This document shows positions 1 through 12,497 of a stretch of DNA of 64,000 bases, piece after piece. The notes below the pieces were generated by a model. That model was not told the DNA's origin. It was given only the letters and a program-made list of their open reading frames with translations, and did not search any database. Made by a program: the position numbers and the translations under genes. Position 1 is the stretch's first letter; each line of letters begins with the position of its first letter. Source of the DNA: Ilyonectria destructans (Eukaryota > Ascomycota > Sordariomycetes > Hypocreales > Nectriaceae). The stretch is taken from the NCBI GenBank assembly GCA_020740775.1, contig JAHEWK010000002.1, positions 4,774,001 through 4,838,000 of the forward strand, given 5' to 3'.

Positions 1-62
1 GTAAACTGCTTGCTGCAGTACTGACACAGCGGGATAACGGTCTTGGGTCTGCCTCGAGGCAT
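1..62 (-). CDS. C2H2 zinc-finger protein, N-terminal fragment (runs off left edge)
   Basis: Reading leftward, an ATG at 62 opens a frame that stays open to the window edge (about 20 codons). It begins Met-Pro-Arg-Gly-Arg-Pro-Lys and then shows CQYCSKQF, the first half of a C2H2 zinc finger. Many fungal C2H2 regulators begin with a short basic PRGRPK-like stretch directly before the first finger, so a nuclear DNA-binding protein is likely. An in-frame stop at 90-92 lies upstream, which supports this Met as the start. The histidines and everything downstream are outside the window, so the call rests on one half finger. Confidence 0.55.
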   Translation of the reverse strand, partial: MPRGRPKTVIPLCQYCSKQF

Positions 63-1462
63 TTGAGGAATCGCTTCACGGAATCTCTCCTATTCCCGGC
101 TAAGTTGCCTCCTCCGCGACATACTTACGTGGATTGGTAATCTGCCATTTTGTGCTGATATCACGTGATGTACCTCTTGTGGCGCAGAGTCGCATCTTTG
201 AAGACGGACAATAATCTTTGTGTTACTTTTGCTGGCAAGTGACATGTTGTCATATTCCGTCAAAGGTGCGGAAGAATCTGGCAACTGGACGTGCTGAGAG
301 TCGTTTGTCGCAGTGGTGAGAACAATCGAACTAGGATATTCCCTCTTGTACGACGGATGCTCCCACCTATTCTTGGAAGCTTTATCTCGGAGACACGGAA
401 TTACAACACATCGAAGGGCAATGGCGATCGCTGGTAGATAAGCCACTCCGAAATATTTGTGCTTGTGAATCTCACATTGTTTCTTTATGGTTTTATCCAG
501 AGGGATAGGTACGGAGATGATTGATCAGAGGAAGCCATTCAGTACGGCCAGAATATTAGACTAAGCCTCAGGCTTTTTACCGTAGATAGAATAACTTCAC
601 GGGTGTCGGCACAGACACCTCGAGCATACCTCATAGGTAACTTACAGTGGCTAGTAAGCATGTACTTCCTTGTTGTTCATTTCCTGAGGCCAGGGATTCA
701 TCGGCCATTTGAAGCTCGTCACGACACCATCAACAACCCCAATCTCAACCAGGCCGTGTATACAACCTTATCGTTTGACTCAACAATAGGATCTGGGTGG
801 ATGATTGGTATCTATCCGATCGTAAGGATAATACTGGGACGTCGCTGTCAATTGAGACTTGTAGCAAAACCCGTCACAGGTGCGAGTCCTCTTGTTAATG
901 AAGGGTTCATCTTTATACCTCCCCGGCCCCTGTCAATCGATGCACAAGCAACGCACAGTGCCAATGATGAAGTATAGAATCGTATGATAGCCTCGGCTTG
1001 AACAGCAGATTAAGCATCACGATGCAGAGCGGTCATTCATAGCCTAATTCTCAGATGATATTTCCTCCATAAATGACCTCTCACTCGACCCACTACTCTG
1101 CAGATGGCCGCTGTCTGCCCCTCCCGGAATAAAGATAATACCTAGGCAGAAGAGCTCCTCCCCCAAGATCAACAGGAGCCGAAGCCGACACAAACCGTCA
1201 GGACTTTTATCAGATATCAATGTCGATCAGATAGCGTGTGTATTGAAAAGGCGCCACGTATGTAGATAGAGGGCGTTATCGTTCGAGGGCGTTTATGGTT
1301 AGAAGGCGCACATTAGACCTTGGACTATTTAAGCTGAGGTTAGATTCAGATATTAAGACTCTAACTTTGATCTCTATATCAGTCTCAAATCTCATTAACT
1401 GCATTCAATCAACCGCCCACTTTCAACAGCCTCAATCTACTCCGCAACGCCCATCCTCAATC
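63..1462. other. Intergenic region, no supported gene
   Basis: Open frames here (for example 90-446 minus and 603-977 plus) encode no recognisable domain and look like chance frames. The stretch probably holds the promoter of the leftward C2H2 gene and that of the rightward aldolase gene. Confidence 0.5.
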
Positions 1463-2374
1463 ATGGCCCCCGCAGCCACTATCAACCCCGCAGCAAGCGT
1501 CACGGCCAGCATCAAGCCGAAGGAAGCGTCGCACACCAACCATGGCCAAGAACTCGCCAACAAGACGCCGCTGCAGGCCATGTCACACGGCGATGTTGTC
1601 CTGCCTGGAATCCCGACACACCCCGATTTTGCCTCCCACCGCAAGTGGCAGCTCGAGCACATGACGGCCGCCTTTCGCCACTGGCATCGCGAGGGCTACG
1701 TCGAGGGCATGAGCGGCCACATCTCGGTTCGCGACCCCGAGTTTCCTAACGCGTTCTGGACAAACCCGTTGGGCCGTCACTTTGGACTGCTCAAGGTCAG
1801 CGACATGATCCTTGTGGATTTGGACGGCGCCGTCATCGGCGGCAATCGTACACGTCCTCCCAACACGGCCGGGTTCCTTATCCACGCGGCAGTTCACAAG
1901 GCACGCCCTGATGCCCACTCCATCTGCCACTGCCACAGCGTCTACGGCAAGGCGTGGTCAGTCTTCGGCCGGCGCCTGGAAATGCTGACCCAGGACTCAT
2001 GCAAGTTCCGCGGCGACGCCCATAGTGTCTACAACAGCTACGGCGGCGTAGTCCTGGGAAGCGAAGAGGGTGATCGCATCGCAGAGGCCTTGGGGCCGAA
2101 GGGTAAAGGGTGCATCTTGCGAAACCATGGCCTGCTGACAGTTGGAAAGACGGTGGATGAGGCGGCGTTCCTGTTTACGTCGATGGAGAACTCTTGTCGC
2201 GTGCAGCTTCTAGCGGAGGCAGCGGCTGCGAACGGATCTCCGAAGGTCCTCATCACCGATGAGGAGGCCAATTTCAACTTTGATGTTGAGAGCGACCCGG
2301 AAATCTGCTATTGTGAATTCCAAGTATACTATGACTTGGAGGATGAGCTGTCCAATGGAAGCTTCAAGAACTGA
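1463..2374 (+). CDS. Class II aldolase/adducin domain protein
   Basis: A single-exon 303-residue protein of the class II aldolase/adducin head family. These are zinc-dependent enzymes acting on sugar phosphates or related substrates, although many fungal members have no assigned reaction. Visible family features are EGMSGHISVRDP near the start of the domain, a central ICHCHSVYGKAW that supplies metal-ligand histidines, and LRNHGLLTVGKTVDEA, which carries the third histidine. The frame is open from 1295, but the Met at 1463 starts the conserved protein; the upstream 56 codons are serine/isoleucine-rich and look like 5' leader. The roughly 45 residues before the domain are low in complexity. 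The substrate cannot be read from the sequence. Probably cytosolic, as no signal peptide is seen. Confidence 0.88.
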   Translation: MAPAATINPAASVTASIKPKEASHTNHGQELANKTPLQAMSHGDVVLPGIPTHPDFASHRKWQLEHMTAAFRHWHREGYVEGMSGHISVRDPEFPNAFWTNPLGRHFGLLKVSDMILVDLDGAVIGGNRTRPPNTAGFLIHAAVHKARPDAHSICHCHSVYGKAWSVFGRRLEMLTQDSCKFRGDAHSVYNSYGGVVLGSEEGDRIAEALGPKGKGCILRNHGLLTVGKTVDEAAFLFTSMENSCRVQLLAEAAAANGSPKVLITDEEANFNFDVESDPEICYCEFQVYYDLEDELSNGSFKN

Positions 2375-3394
2375 GTCATTTCATAAGTTATACTGAGCTA
2401 GTTGGGTATATACGCTGGACTGCAGATCAATGCTTAAACCCAACTCCAAGATAGCAACTGAAATCCCTACAGTCATATCACGTAGAGACTGAATCCCTTC
2501 GTTCCGCACTTCTTCAGCCAAATCCTTACTCTAAATGTCATCGCCATTCTCAATAATAGACTTCACAGTAGTCCATGCTACGGTCATAGAGAGTCGTGCA
2601 AGTACCTTGACCTACAACGACTAGCTGTGGACTCTAGACAAGGCACAAGGGCATGGCTGGACAAGGGTGAGCTGCACATTCCCCAGATATTCCCCGCAAG
2701 CTTTTTGTAGACTACAGACTGTAGCCACAGGCGGTTCGAATCAATTAGCGATTAAAAAATAAGCTCAGATTATTTCTGAATCATGTGTCTCAAAAGTTAC
2801 AACGTTCGATTCTCGGCGATTCAGGAGGTTAGGATTGATGATAGCTGGGTGACGCGTCTAAATGTGGAAACATGAACGATGTACGTAGTAAATGGCCCCG
2901 ACGTAGATCAAATAAGGGGAGGAACCGTCGCTTACGTATGAGCATACGTTTTAAACGTTCTAGCTGCGAAGAAAGGGGTTTATTTCTCAGATTTGACTGA
3001 AAAGGAAAATCCGCCTATTATATTCATATCATAGTTCCCCGATGCAGCATTTGGTCGCGCTCTGGCTCGCCTTTTGCAGACCCAAAGCCAATTCATCCTA
3101 TTCAGATATTTCGCCTCCTTCTTTTTGCTAACTATGTAATCTCTCCCCCACAAGATGGCAATTTTGATGTTGGAGCATCATCAGTGCATCGCCCAACGCT
3201 GCGATTGCGCCGCGTCGTCTGTGGAGAAGCCCCCACAAGTGGGAAATATGCATGCCAGGTGTCTTTCGCATAGCTTGGCCACGCGGCTTGACGTAGCCAG
3301 TTCGACCAAGGATATATAGAAGGAATACCTGAAAATATGTCGTATCCGAGTACCTGGCCGGCCAGTTGCTGAACCACTTGCAACAGCCCAAACC
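2375..3394. other. Intergenic region, nothing recognised
   Basis: Holds the 3' end of the aldolase transcript and the upstream region of the arylsulfotransferase-like gene. The minus-strand frames at 3128-3438 overlap one another in different phases and show no domain. Confidence 0.5.
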
Positions 3395-5327
3395 ATGTCA
3401 CAAGGCCAATATTCCTCAGCCTTGCTGGGTTCCTTCAACGCCGGCTGGTTTCGGCCTCGTCGCTGCGGCTCTCAGGTATCTTGGTTCTTCTTTGGTGTTT
3501 GCCTTTGCCTTGTATTAGGTGTAACAGGGACTATTTATGTCAGCCTTCTACTCAAATGGTTGTTTGCCCGCCTTCATTGGAGAAATGACTTGACGTGGTA
3601 TGACATAGGATGGTATGGACTTGCGCCAACAGCCGAATATCAGTCCTTTGACCATCCGATACCAGCCATTGAGTTCCTCCAGCAAGATGCTCGATGCAGT
3701 CAAGACTACATATTTCTTGCACCTCGAGGACCCCTGGTGGCAGAACCGGGTGGTGTCATGTTGGACGCAGTGGGCGATCTCGTATGGCGCCAGATAGACC
3801 CGGGAGGTGACACACAGGACTTGAAAGTACAGGAATACTTTGGCGAAAAGTACTTGACATTTTGGGTTGGGGAAGAAATTGGAGGCCGTAAACAAGGCTC
3901 CTGGTTCATGGTAAGATAGGATGAGAATAACCCAGCTATGCGGCAACTAACCAAACTAGATGGACAACACCTACACCATCCGACACGAGATTCTCCCTGG
4001 CGGAGACTACGATACCGGGGATATGCATGAGTTTCAAATCACAACAGACAACACAGCCTTGATCACCATATACGAGCCGATTGTGGCGAACCTCAGCCCT
4101 ATCGGAGGTCCATCCGAAGGCTACTTGCTGGACAGCATTTTTCAAGAAATTTCAATCAGCACCGGCGAAGTTCTATTCGAGTGGTCAGCTGCTTCTCATG
4201 TTCCTCTGGACAACACATTCTGGACCACCAAACTCTGCAGAGATGACTCGAACTCCGCGTTCAACGGGTGTGGCCACAATGAGGATTCTGCTTTCGACAT
4301 CTATCACCTAAATAGCGTCGTAAAAGATGAACAAGGCAACTATCTCATTTGTGGACGAAATGTACACACAGTTAGCTACATCAATGGTGTTACAGGGGAG
4401 ATAATATGGAATTTGGGCGGGCCAAACAACGAATTTGAAGACCTGTCGGACGGGGATGCAACAAACTTCTCATGGCAGCACCATGCGCGCTGGTACGAAT
4501 ATGGACGAAGCATATCACTGTTCGATAACGGAGGCTCGACGATTGAGGCTGCGTCCGAAAGCAGGGGCATGCTCATCGACCTCGACATTGACCGTCGCAT
4601 TGCGACATCACGAGTTTCATACTACCACCCTCAGCAGATGAGATCACTCTCTCAAGGAGACGTGCAAATATTGGACGACACTGGAAATGTCTTCATCGGA
4701 TGGGGGCGAAGTGCTGCTATCACAGAGTTTAGCTCTAACGGAGAGGTCTTGTGTGATGCGAGATTCGGGGCTTCAGTTTTCTTCTCGTTCGGTCCAGTGA
4801 CTTCATACCGGGCTTTCCGTCACTCTTGGGTCGGCAAACCGACTACTCAACCAGACGTCGTTGTTTTAGATGATACTATCTACGTGAGTTGGAATGGTGC
4901 AACTGAAGTCACCAAGTGGCAATTGGAGGCGACAGACGAAGACGAAAATGGACAAGACGTGGAGTTTGACATCATTTCCCAGACTTTTCGAGAGGGATTC
5001 GAAACTGAAATCAGAATCCCGACTCAGAAGCAGTATTCTGCCATCCGGTTAGTGGCGTTGGATGTTGAGGGCAACGTTCTTGGCATTTCCGACGTGATTG
5101 ATTGCGACTTTGGGGTTGAGTGGATAACCCCAATGATGATTGTTATTATTGCTTCGATAGCCATGGTGGTGGGCTTTTTAGCCACTTTTTTTACGGCGGC
5201 GGTGTTTTATCGGCGTAGGAAGAGGAATCAAGTGGCGCTGAGCGAGTACGAATTGCTTGCCGGAGGGGATATTTTGGATGGCGAAGAGGGGCAGTTGTTT
5301 CAGTCACATATGATCCCCAGGAGTTGA
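3395..5327 (+). CDS. Arylsulfotransferase-like (ASST, Arylsulfotran_2) membrane protein
   Basis: Two exons, 3395-3910 and 3960-5327, join in phase 0 across a 49-nt intron (donor gtaaga, branch ctaac, acceptor tag) to give about 627 residues. The sequence fits the fungal arylsulfotransferase family, a beta-propeller relative of bacterial ASST: YIFLAPRG, LVWRQ, LTFWVGEE, DMHEFQIT and ALITIYEP, then FQEISISTGEVLFEWSA, an order typical of these proteins. A hydrophobic stretch near residues 30-53 and a second near the C-terminus, followed by RRRKRN, suggest anchoring at both ends with the propeller on the lumenal or extracellular side. Sulfotransfer activity is only inferred, because many fungal members are uncharacterised. 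An earlier 5' exon cannot be excluded. Confidence 0.82.
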
Positions 5328-5834
5328 CGTTTCGCAGATTCTTGATCTAACCGATCTTTTCCTTGATTCTTAGCGTAAGCGATTTTTTTTTACATGTTAG
5401 ACAATCACACGAACGACGTGTGTAAAAAGCGAAAAGAATAGAAGTTTGACATCTCATTAATATTGAGATTCCGTGTATTCTGTAAGGCGACGAAGCCTAC
5501 TCCTATGAGAGACCTGTTGAAGATATACACTTACATAGACTACCTCCTTACTTGGCGTTGAGTTATTGGAGCTTCAGGTGCCGTGGGGTGTCCAGTTTTG
5601 AGTTGTCCCTGGGTATAACTTATTGTTTCTTTTTATCTATATGCTATAATTTCGAGTGAGCCTTCTCATATACTTTGGGCTCTGACTTCTCTATAATGTT
5701 TCTACAGGTTCGTATCGAGGGCCATCGGTCTTTCTTGTCTAGGACACGAAAGAAGTGCCGAATTCTCCAGGGCCATTTTATAAATATTCGATTGTGGCTT
5801 TTAACCGATTCGCGCACTGGCTATCGAGCTTCGC
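5328..5834. other. Intergenic region between convergent genes
   Basis: Lies between the 3' ends of the ASST-like gene and the leftward receptor-like gene. AT-rich and without a supported gene; it should hold both polyadenylation sites. Confidence 0.5.
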
Positions 5835-7273
5835 CTACACCATTCCGGACGTTTTGCGACCAGATAGATTGAGGTCAGACATGTTGACGTCGGACTTGTT
5901 ACTGCCAATCTCGATGTGAATTTCGGTTTCTTGGATAATGTGCCGGCCGCTCGAGTCGTCATCCTGTAATCGATCCCATTTTGCCTTTCCTGAGACCGTC
6001 GTGCGCGTTTGGCCGTGGCTGTGCGTGTTGAGGGGTAGCGGGGTGTCGCCGCGGTAGTTTGGTCTCTGTAGATGCGCCTTAAAGATTAACAACCGAGTCA
6101 ATGATGTTACAATACCATGGAGTGCTTACGGATCTGGGGGTGAGCCCTGTTGATCGGTTGGTGGAGCCGTTTAAGCATTTGGTGAAGAGCTTTAGGGATG
6201 GCAAGGAACATGCGATGATGGCGAAGCTGGACTCGAGCAGTGACCACAGAAGGAGGCGGCCTTCGGCGACTACGAGACGGTGCTGATTAGCCTGGCAGTT
6301 AATCTTGGAGGAATAGTTGTGCCCACCCATGTAGTCGTCTGGGTACGCTTTGATGTCAATATACTTGTAGCTCACGATGCGCATAAGTGCCGCAATACTG
6401 GCCAATATTCCCAGACTGAGTACCCCAACAACCGAGATTTTGGTACGCCGCGGCATCTGTAATGAATACACGATGAAAAAGGGAGTGATGGCGCAGGCCC
6501 AATCCGAGACGACCTGGACCGAGGTTCCGACATAGCTGATGATCAAGAACCCGTCGGCAGACTTGCAATGGCCCCTTGCAGCTATCAGTTTGGTGCTTGG
6601 AGAGGGGTTGCAGAAGACGTACAGCTTCACGTTCCAATTTGCGGCGAACGGCACGCAATTGGTAAACAGCCAGATCATGCACCCAGTTGCTGTGACAGCC
6701 ATGAGGCCCATGATGCCATACATGAAGTAGACGTACTTCTTCTGCACGCAAATCTGTAGAATCATAAATGCGATGGAGAACTTGGTGATGGATGAAGAGC
6801 CGTAGTATGTCATCTCGTAGTACAGCAGGTATTCCCTGCCTCGAATCCGGATGAACTCCTGCAGGGGGAACTTATCGAGGTACGCATCGTGTGCCCCGAC
6901 TCCATAGCGGACGGCCAATACGCCCATAACACTGGCGGGGATAAAGGGCAACTGAGAGAAGAAGAAGTATTGTTAATTGGCTGGTGAGGACGGCGGCTAC
7001 TCGGACGCGCGTGGTGGTAGGGGGGATGCTCACAAAGCCGAAAACGGCAAGCCAGTCGTTGACTTTCCATTTTTGATGCGACTCGACTCGGAATGCGCGC
7101 ACCCAAACGCGGAGAGCAACGATGATGGCGCATACGACGGTGAAGACGTATATCAGCACCTCGATGGCCCGTCCGAAGCCCACGGAGGCGATGGGCGGCT
7201 GGGCGTAGGCGATGTCGGCTATTTCCTCACCAGTGAGGTTCGCGGTGGATGTCATCCTCGAGGACACCAACAC
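5835..7273 (-). CDS. PTH11-like rhodopsin-fold integral membrane protein
   Basis: Minus-strand gene with exons 7273-7034, 6951-6130 and 6065-5835. Both joins are phase 0 (introns 7033-6952 and 6129-6066), giving about 430 residues. Seven hydrophobic segments, a conserved W/F-rich middle (MIWLFTNCVPFAANW), a Cys pair and a polar acidic tail fit the fungal rhodopsin-like domain family of PTH11-related receptors. A further 57-nt intron at 6326-6270 (donor GTGGGC, CTAAT branch, TAG acceptor) is likely: removing it keeps the frame, deletes an unusual polar insert before the last helix, and gives 411 residues. No CFEM domain precedes the helices. Such proteins sit in the plasma membrane and are thought to sense surface or chemical cues. 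Ligand unknown. Start may be the Met at 7273 or 7255. Confidence 0.83.
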
Positions 7274-8840
7274 AGCCGGGACTTGTTGGTCATGGCCAGA
7301 CTCAGAGGACGCGGCAGTCGGAGTGGTAAGGGGGCCGACACTCGATACATATCAACACATACTGCATCTTGCAATGATTCCTCGCCGCTCCACTGGGGGA
7401 AATCGGCACTTTGCAACTTAAAACCTGCCTTGAGACCCGGGACTAGGACCCATGCGGGTATTGAAATTGCGCATTGAGCAGGGTGAGTGCCTGCCGCCTT
7501 CCAGGAGAGAGTAGTATCGGACAATGTGTTTATGCAGCGGCCCAAGACAGTTGTCCCCAAAACTAATAATGAAGGACGTGATCGCTCTCGGGTCAGTACA
7601 ACCTCCCCAATCACGACAGGAACCAGATCCTAGTCTGCTTATGCCGATCTTGATTGCCGGGTTACGCTCGACGATTTTTCGTATTTTCTTCATAAAATGT
7701 CCTTCGGCTGTTGCGTTAACAAGGGATATTCCAAACGTCCAGGAATGATCTGACGAGAGAAGAGGCATGTTGTGGGTCAACATTGCCAACAATGAGCCCC
7801 TGTTGGTTCGTTTATAGAAGGAGATATCTTTTGTAACCATGACCCCTAGTCACTCAAGGATCTCAGACAGGGGACAACAGCCGTGGTTGCATGATGACCT
7901 GGAGACAGCGGGAGCCCCACCCGGGACGCGCATCCGGCCGTTAGTGTAGCAGTCGCCGACTCGGTTGGCAAGCTACGAAAGGACATACCCGCATATGTTG
8001 GTTGTTGGTTGTTGGTTATGCGTAGTATTCATGCCAAATCCCCTGCGGACAGGAGTTGAGTTGTCATAGCGGGGATGAGGTGCCAAGAATCTCACAGGCC
8101 CTGTCAAGGAAAATCTTTCACATGTGCCTACCAATTAAGGGAACAAAAATACGGCGGAACTTTTGAACAATCACTCTCTCTTCAGAAACGCTTGCAGGCA
8201 GATTCATCAATGAGCTCACGATTGTGATAGTGTGAGAATTATCTATGATATAGTTGTTTCCAACTCATCTGGCTCCCTCTGCGACGAATGCGTCTTATCC
8301 CAGCCATATTGCAGGCCTGGCCTGGCCTGCATATCGCCACGTCCGACTCAACCCTCCCTCTGCCGGCTATATTCCAGGTTTTTGGCCCTGTTCTCATGAA
8401 CCCATGTTGCTGCATGTTGCACCATGTTGTCGAACTGTCGGAGGATTCGACGAAGCCGACCAACAGTTGTACCCACAGCAATCTTGACGCCTCTATCCAT
8501 CGGACAGCAAACGAACTCGTTCTAGCGCCGTCACTAATGCGACGAGGACCAGTGTTAATATCCTTGTGAGCCTGACGTTGCAGGTCGTCTCTGTTCCGTG
8601 AGTTGGTTCAGTTTGCATGGGAACTATAGCCGGCCGTCTCACTAAAAGGGGCAGCTCAGTCGGCAACGGGATGTCCACGGCATCCCCACGACTTGTATTC
8701 ATAGCACATAGCCTTGCCGCTCTTTACATTTCAAAGAATATCCTCGGGGGTCTGTGATATATTCCCACGCCTCATCCGTCCCGCCTCTGCTCACGAAACG
8801 ACCCCATCCGTCCCCAGCGACGTTGACGAAACAAATACCA
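7274..8840. other. Intergenic region between divergent genes
   Basis: Lies between the leftward receptor-like gene and the rightward acyltransferase and probably holds both promoters. Contains a short TTGGTTG-type run near 7998-8020. Overlapping frames (7418-7840 minus, 8239-8569 both strands) show no domain. Confidence 0.45.
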
Positions 8841-10329
8841 ATGTCCTTTTTCAGGGGTCCCGCGGCACCCGCCCGCGTTCCGACCGATCGAGTAATCCCT
8901 CTGCACTTTTGGGACGAGAGCCCACTGTACAGGAGGATTGCACTATACAACCTAAAGGTCTTTGACGATGTGCTGGACCCGGAGAAGCTTCGAGGGAGTC
9001 TCGAGACGCTGGTCTCACAGAACACTTGGCGGAAGCTCGGTGGAAGGCTGAGGAAAGACGTGAGTCAATGCACACTGAGGCATTGCAATGCATGTCTGAC
9101 GCAGGTACATACAGGCCAAGGGGGGGCTCGAGTACCATGTTCCAGCCGAGTTCACCACGGTTCGCCCAGCTGTCGGGTTCGCACACGTGGATCACGGCGA
9201 TGTGGCCATAGCCAACCATCCACTGGCCTCGCGGTTACCCAAGCCATCTGCGCGTCCCGCCGTTGTGGGAGACCCCGACGAGTGTATCGATCTGGCATGC
9301 GGACCGGGTTGTCCAACATCCATCGATGACTACCTCTACACGGACCGGCCGTTGCTGGGTCTCCATGTTGTCTCTTTCAAGGATGCCACGCTGGTTACTC
9401 TGCATTGGCTGCATATAGCATGCGATGCCCTGGGTATGAAGGCGTTGGTAGGTGGCTGGGTCCTTGCGATGCAAGGCAAGCCGATTCCCGCGCAGCAAGG
9501 CTTCGACTACGACCCGCTCGCCGAGTTCGGCAAGCATCCAAAAGAACCACATAAACTGGCGGACCAGCGCATGACAACGTCGTCGTTGCTCACGTACGGC
9601 TTCAAGAACGGGTACAATCTGCTGGTCGGCAAGAAGGAGTGCCGCATGGTCTGCATTCCCGGCCAGTTCCTGAACAAGATTCGTAGCGATGCTCTTCAAG
9701 AACTCGCGGCCGCCGGTGTCGAGAAGCCGTTTCTCACGGACAACGACATTCTCGTCGCCTGGTGGACGCGTATAGCGCTATCGCACCTCCCGGCGGACTC
9801 GGAACGTCCTGTAACTGTGCAACTCGCCATGTCGCTCCGCAAGCCGTTAGAGAAGGACCTGTTGCCCCCGGAGAAGCCATTCGTATCCAACTGTTTTGGG
9901 TTTAGCAACCTACTACTCCCCGCGAAAGACTTCAAGCAGAAACCCATAAGTAGCATTGCAGCACAGATGCGAACTGCGCTCAGCGAGCAGAGCACTCGCG
10001 CGCAGGTCGAGGCGTATCAAGCCATGGTGCGAGATTCTGTGGCCCCCCTGCCCGTCTTTTTCGGAACCGGTGCGACGTATCAGATCTCATACTCGAACTG
10101 GACAAAGGCGGATCTTTACGGGGCCGACTTTTCGGCAGTGGCAGTGAAGCCGAGGGAGACGCCGCTGTATGCTTCGTACATTGCGCATTGTCAAGTTCCT
10201 TTTCAGTTCCCTGAGGGCTTTATTGTGGTGGGCAAGGACTCGAAAGAGAATACCTGGCTTTGCGGGTATCGCACTCAGGGGTTGTGGGACGTAGTTGAGA
10301 AAGAGTTGAATGAGCTTAGGGAAACGTGA
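8841..10329 (+). CDS. BAHD / trichothecene 3-O-acetyltransferase-like acyltransferase
   Basis: Exons 8841-9059 and 9115-10329 join in phase 0 across a 55-nt intron (donor gtgagt, acceptor acag) to give about 477 residues. The family is the acyl-CoA-dependent transferase superfamily (Transferase, PF02458), which esterifies secondary metabolites. The catalytic HxxxD motif is HIACD, His173 to Asp177. Before it come [18 protein letters not shown] and [12 protein letters not shown], then [18 protein letters not shown], all usual in the fungal branch. The C-terminal DFGWG structural motif is not seen in its plant form; YGADFS occupies that area. An upstream in-frame Met at 8754 would add 29 residues with no family similarity. 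The neighbouring receptor-like gene, decayed Zn2Cys6 regulator and broken SDR suggest an old metabolite locus. Acceptor substrate unknown. Confidence 0.85.
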
Positions 10330-11197
10330 TGGAGCGACATTTGGGTGATCTGTTTTTTTTTGTTTGATACTAATAGTGTTTTAATTATTCGTAACTGAAC
10401 TTGGTCTCTTCTATTGTGGGTTTGAGGGGTAAATACGTACAATCAGACTCATTCGTGTCTGACTCTAGGTTAGACGACTTGGCGACTTGACATGTCGATA
10501 TTTCCAACTCCACAAACTCCGCCAACTCCCCGCTTGAATGTGGCTTGTATCCTCCCCTGACCATGGAACCCTGGCAAAATGGCGAAATACCCCCTATAAT
10601 CGCGGCCGATCAGGGCAGGCAGCGGGCGGTTCCGCGGGCCGCTTAAGCGAGTTCAGGTTCAGTGTGGCTGGAGATAATGAATAAATTGAAAATTTTCGAC
10701 TGCATAATTCGCTCCACACTTTCGGCGAGCTGCGCTGCCTGTTCTGGGCCCCTTGCTGTTAGGCGACGTGTCCCATTTTTCCGACGCGGGTGGCTGCGGT
10801 CGCTCCCGAAGCCAGAGTTATTTCTTGAAGAAACGAATATGGTACTGGACACTTATAGGGCTCACATCACTACTGGTAGCTTAACTAGTTAGTTAGTGTT
10901 AGTGCGGAGCCGTATACAAAGATCTAGAGAGATAGAGACGTGGGGTTGTGGAATATGCTGGGGAAAATCCCTCTCCCGCCTACAACGCCAATAGCCGATC
11001 CCTCGCATCGGTGCAACCTCGCTTGTGAAGTCATCTCCGTCCTCGATACGACGTAATATATCCTGAGATGTCCTTTGAAGCAGCTCCGGAGCGTAGAGTC
11101 GGGCCATCACGGGCACGTGGTCTACGAGTATCTACAGGATGACATGCCTCAAGCAATGATTTCTCCCTGGTTACTCGCATTGACTCTGGATTGAAGC
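10330..11197. other. Intergenic region, nothing recognised
   Basis: Follows the acyltransferase stop. Short frames (10643-10892 on both strands) show no domain. The missing 5' part of the decayed regulator at 11198 should lie here, but I could not identify it. Confidence 0.45.
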
Positions 11198-12317
11198 TTG
11201 ACATGTAGAGCAAGTCGTATCAAGTGCGACGAAGAGCGCCCGACATGCAGAAAATGCGTCAGGTCCCGCAAAGAGTGCTCTTATGCGGGGCGTCTTGACC
11301 CTGATGACAGCATCGCCACGTCGCACTCGCCAGCTTCGACCACGCAGACCCAGTTGGAAGACGGCAGCGACTCCCGCAGTCTTCTTCCGCGACATGGAAC
11401 ACATCTACTCCCATCACCATCCAAGGCAATGATCTTGCTTACTTTCAACACTGCATCCCGGTCATCGGTCCAATGCTTGACCCCTTTGATCCGTCTCGGC
11501 ACTTTACCAACGTGGTTCCTCACTTGGCACTTCACAATGTGGGCGTGCTCAAATCCATCCTGGCCGTTGCTGCACGGCATTGGCCCCACGCAGACCGACG
11601 CCCTGGATTCAATCATTAATATCGAGAAAGTTCGCGAGGAGAGTCCATAGAAGCCCCGAATCTAGATGGGGATGCCGCCACGCGATATTACTATGAGATG
11701 CCACACGAATCGACTATATCGCCGCCAAGGTTGTCCAATTTGCAGGCATGGAGGCTGCTGCGTCGGCCGAAAGTATACAGCAACGGATAGACAACGGAAA
11801 CAAGTTGCTTAAAGATCTTCACAGCTGGAATACAATGCTTCCCGCTTCTTTAGCCTATAGCTACCGCTGCCGAAGGAGACTAAGGAGACGGATCTGCACA
11901 CTTTGAACCCTTTGGATTCATCCCCCGTCCCATGCGGGAGCAGTGCAGACGTATCACTTTGCCATGATCGCATTGCTAATCCACATGCCATCCGTTGGTG
12001 GAGTTGATGCCTACCGAACTCGCTAGCGACAGCTTGACGATAGTTTTCGCGTCATCTGCGGCATATCAAGTCATAATTTTGCTCAAGGCCTTCTGGAATT
12101 CGTCAGCATACAAGCACTCTACGCTGGTGAGTCACCATCCTCTCATACTTGGAAAGGCCGAACTCAAACGCTCGGTGATGGCTGGGCTATGTGTGCAAAC
12201 ACCTGCAAAGAAAACAGCTCTTTGGAGATTTTGCAAAAGACGATGGACGCTAGCAAGTTTCCCGCGACTGACGTGATCGATAAACTGAATAGGTATTGGG
12301 AAACTTCTTCATATTGA
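11198..12317 (+). pseudogene. Decayed Zn2Cys6 (fungal-specific) transcription factor
   Basis: The remains of a binuclear zinc-cluster regulator read in several frames. At 11198 the frame gives TCRASRIKCDEERPTCRKC and further Cys, a zinc cluster lacking its first cysteine because a stop lies just upstream. Near 11401 a different frame continues with the regulatory domain (DLAYFQHCIPVIGPM, then LALHNVGVLKSILAVAARHW). Later pieces in shifted frames resemble ATRYYYEM, a W..LP segment, a YHFAMIALLIHMPS helix, and a C-terminal end stopping at 12315-12317. The several frameshifts and internal stops cannot be repaired with plausible introns alone, so loss of function is the simplest reading. It follows an acyltransferase, the usual place for a pathway regulator in a fungal metabolite cluster. 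Confidence 0.72.
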
Positions 12318-12497
12318 TGGAATCTTCCATTTCGTGTATTTGCAAAACCTTTTTGTTAATTTGGCAGCTTTTAGCTGTCTCAATATTGACTTCCTACAAG
12401 TTACAAATGTATCTATTTACTGTAAAATAGTGGTAATTGGTTATTAGAGCATCAGCTCCCATCGTGTACGTCCTTAACTGCATCTAAAACACACCGC

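Noticed and set aside
603..977. 124-codon plus-strand frame
   Set aside because: No ATG in good context (GTG start), no domain, no splice-supported extension.
7418..7840. 140-codon minus-strand frame
   Set aside because: No recognisable family, no signal or membrane pattern, and several overlapping frames of similar quality.
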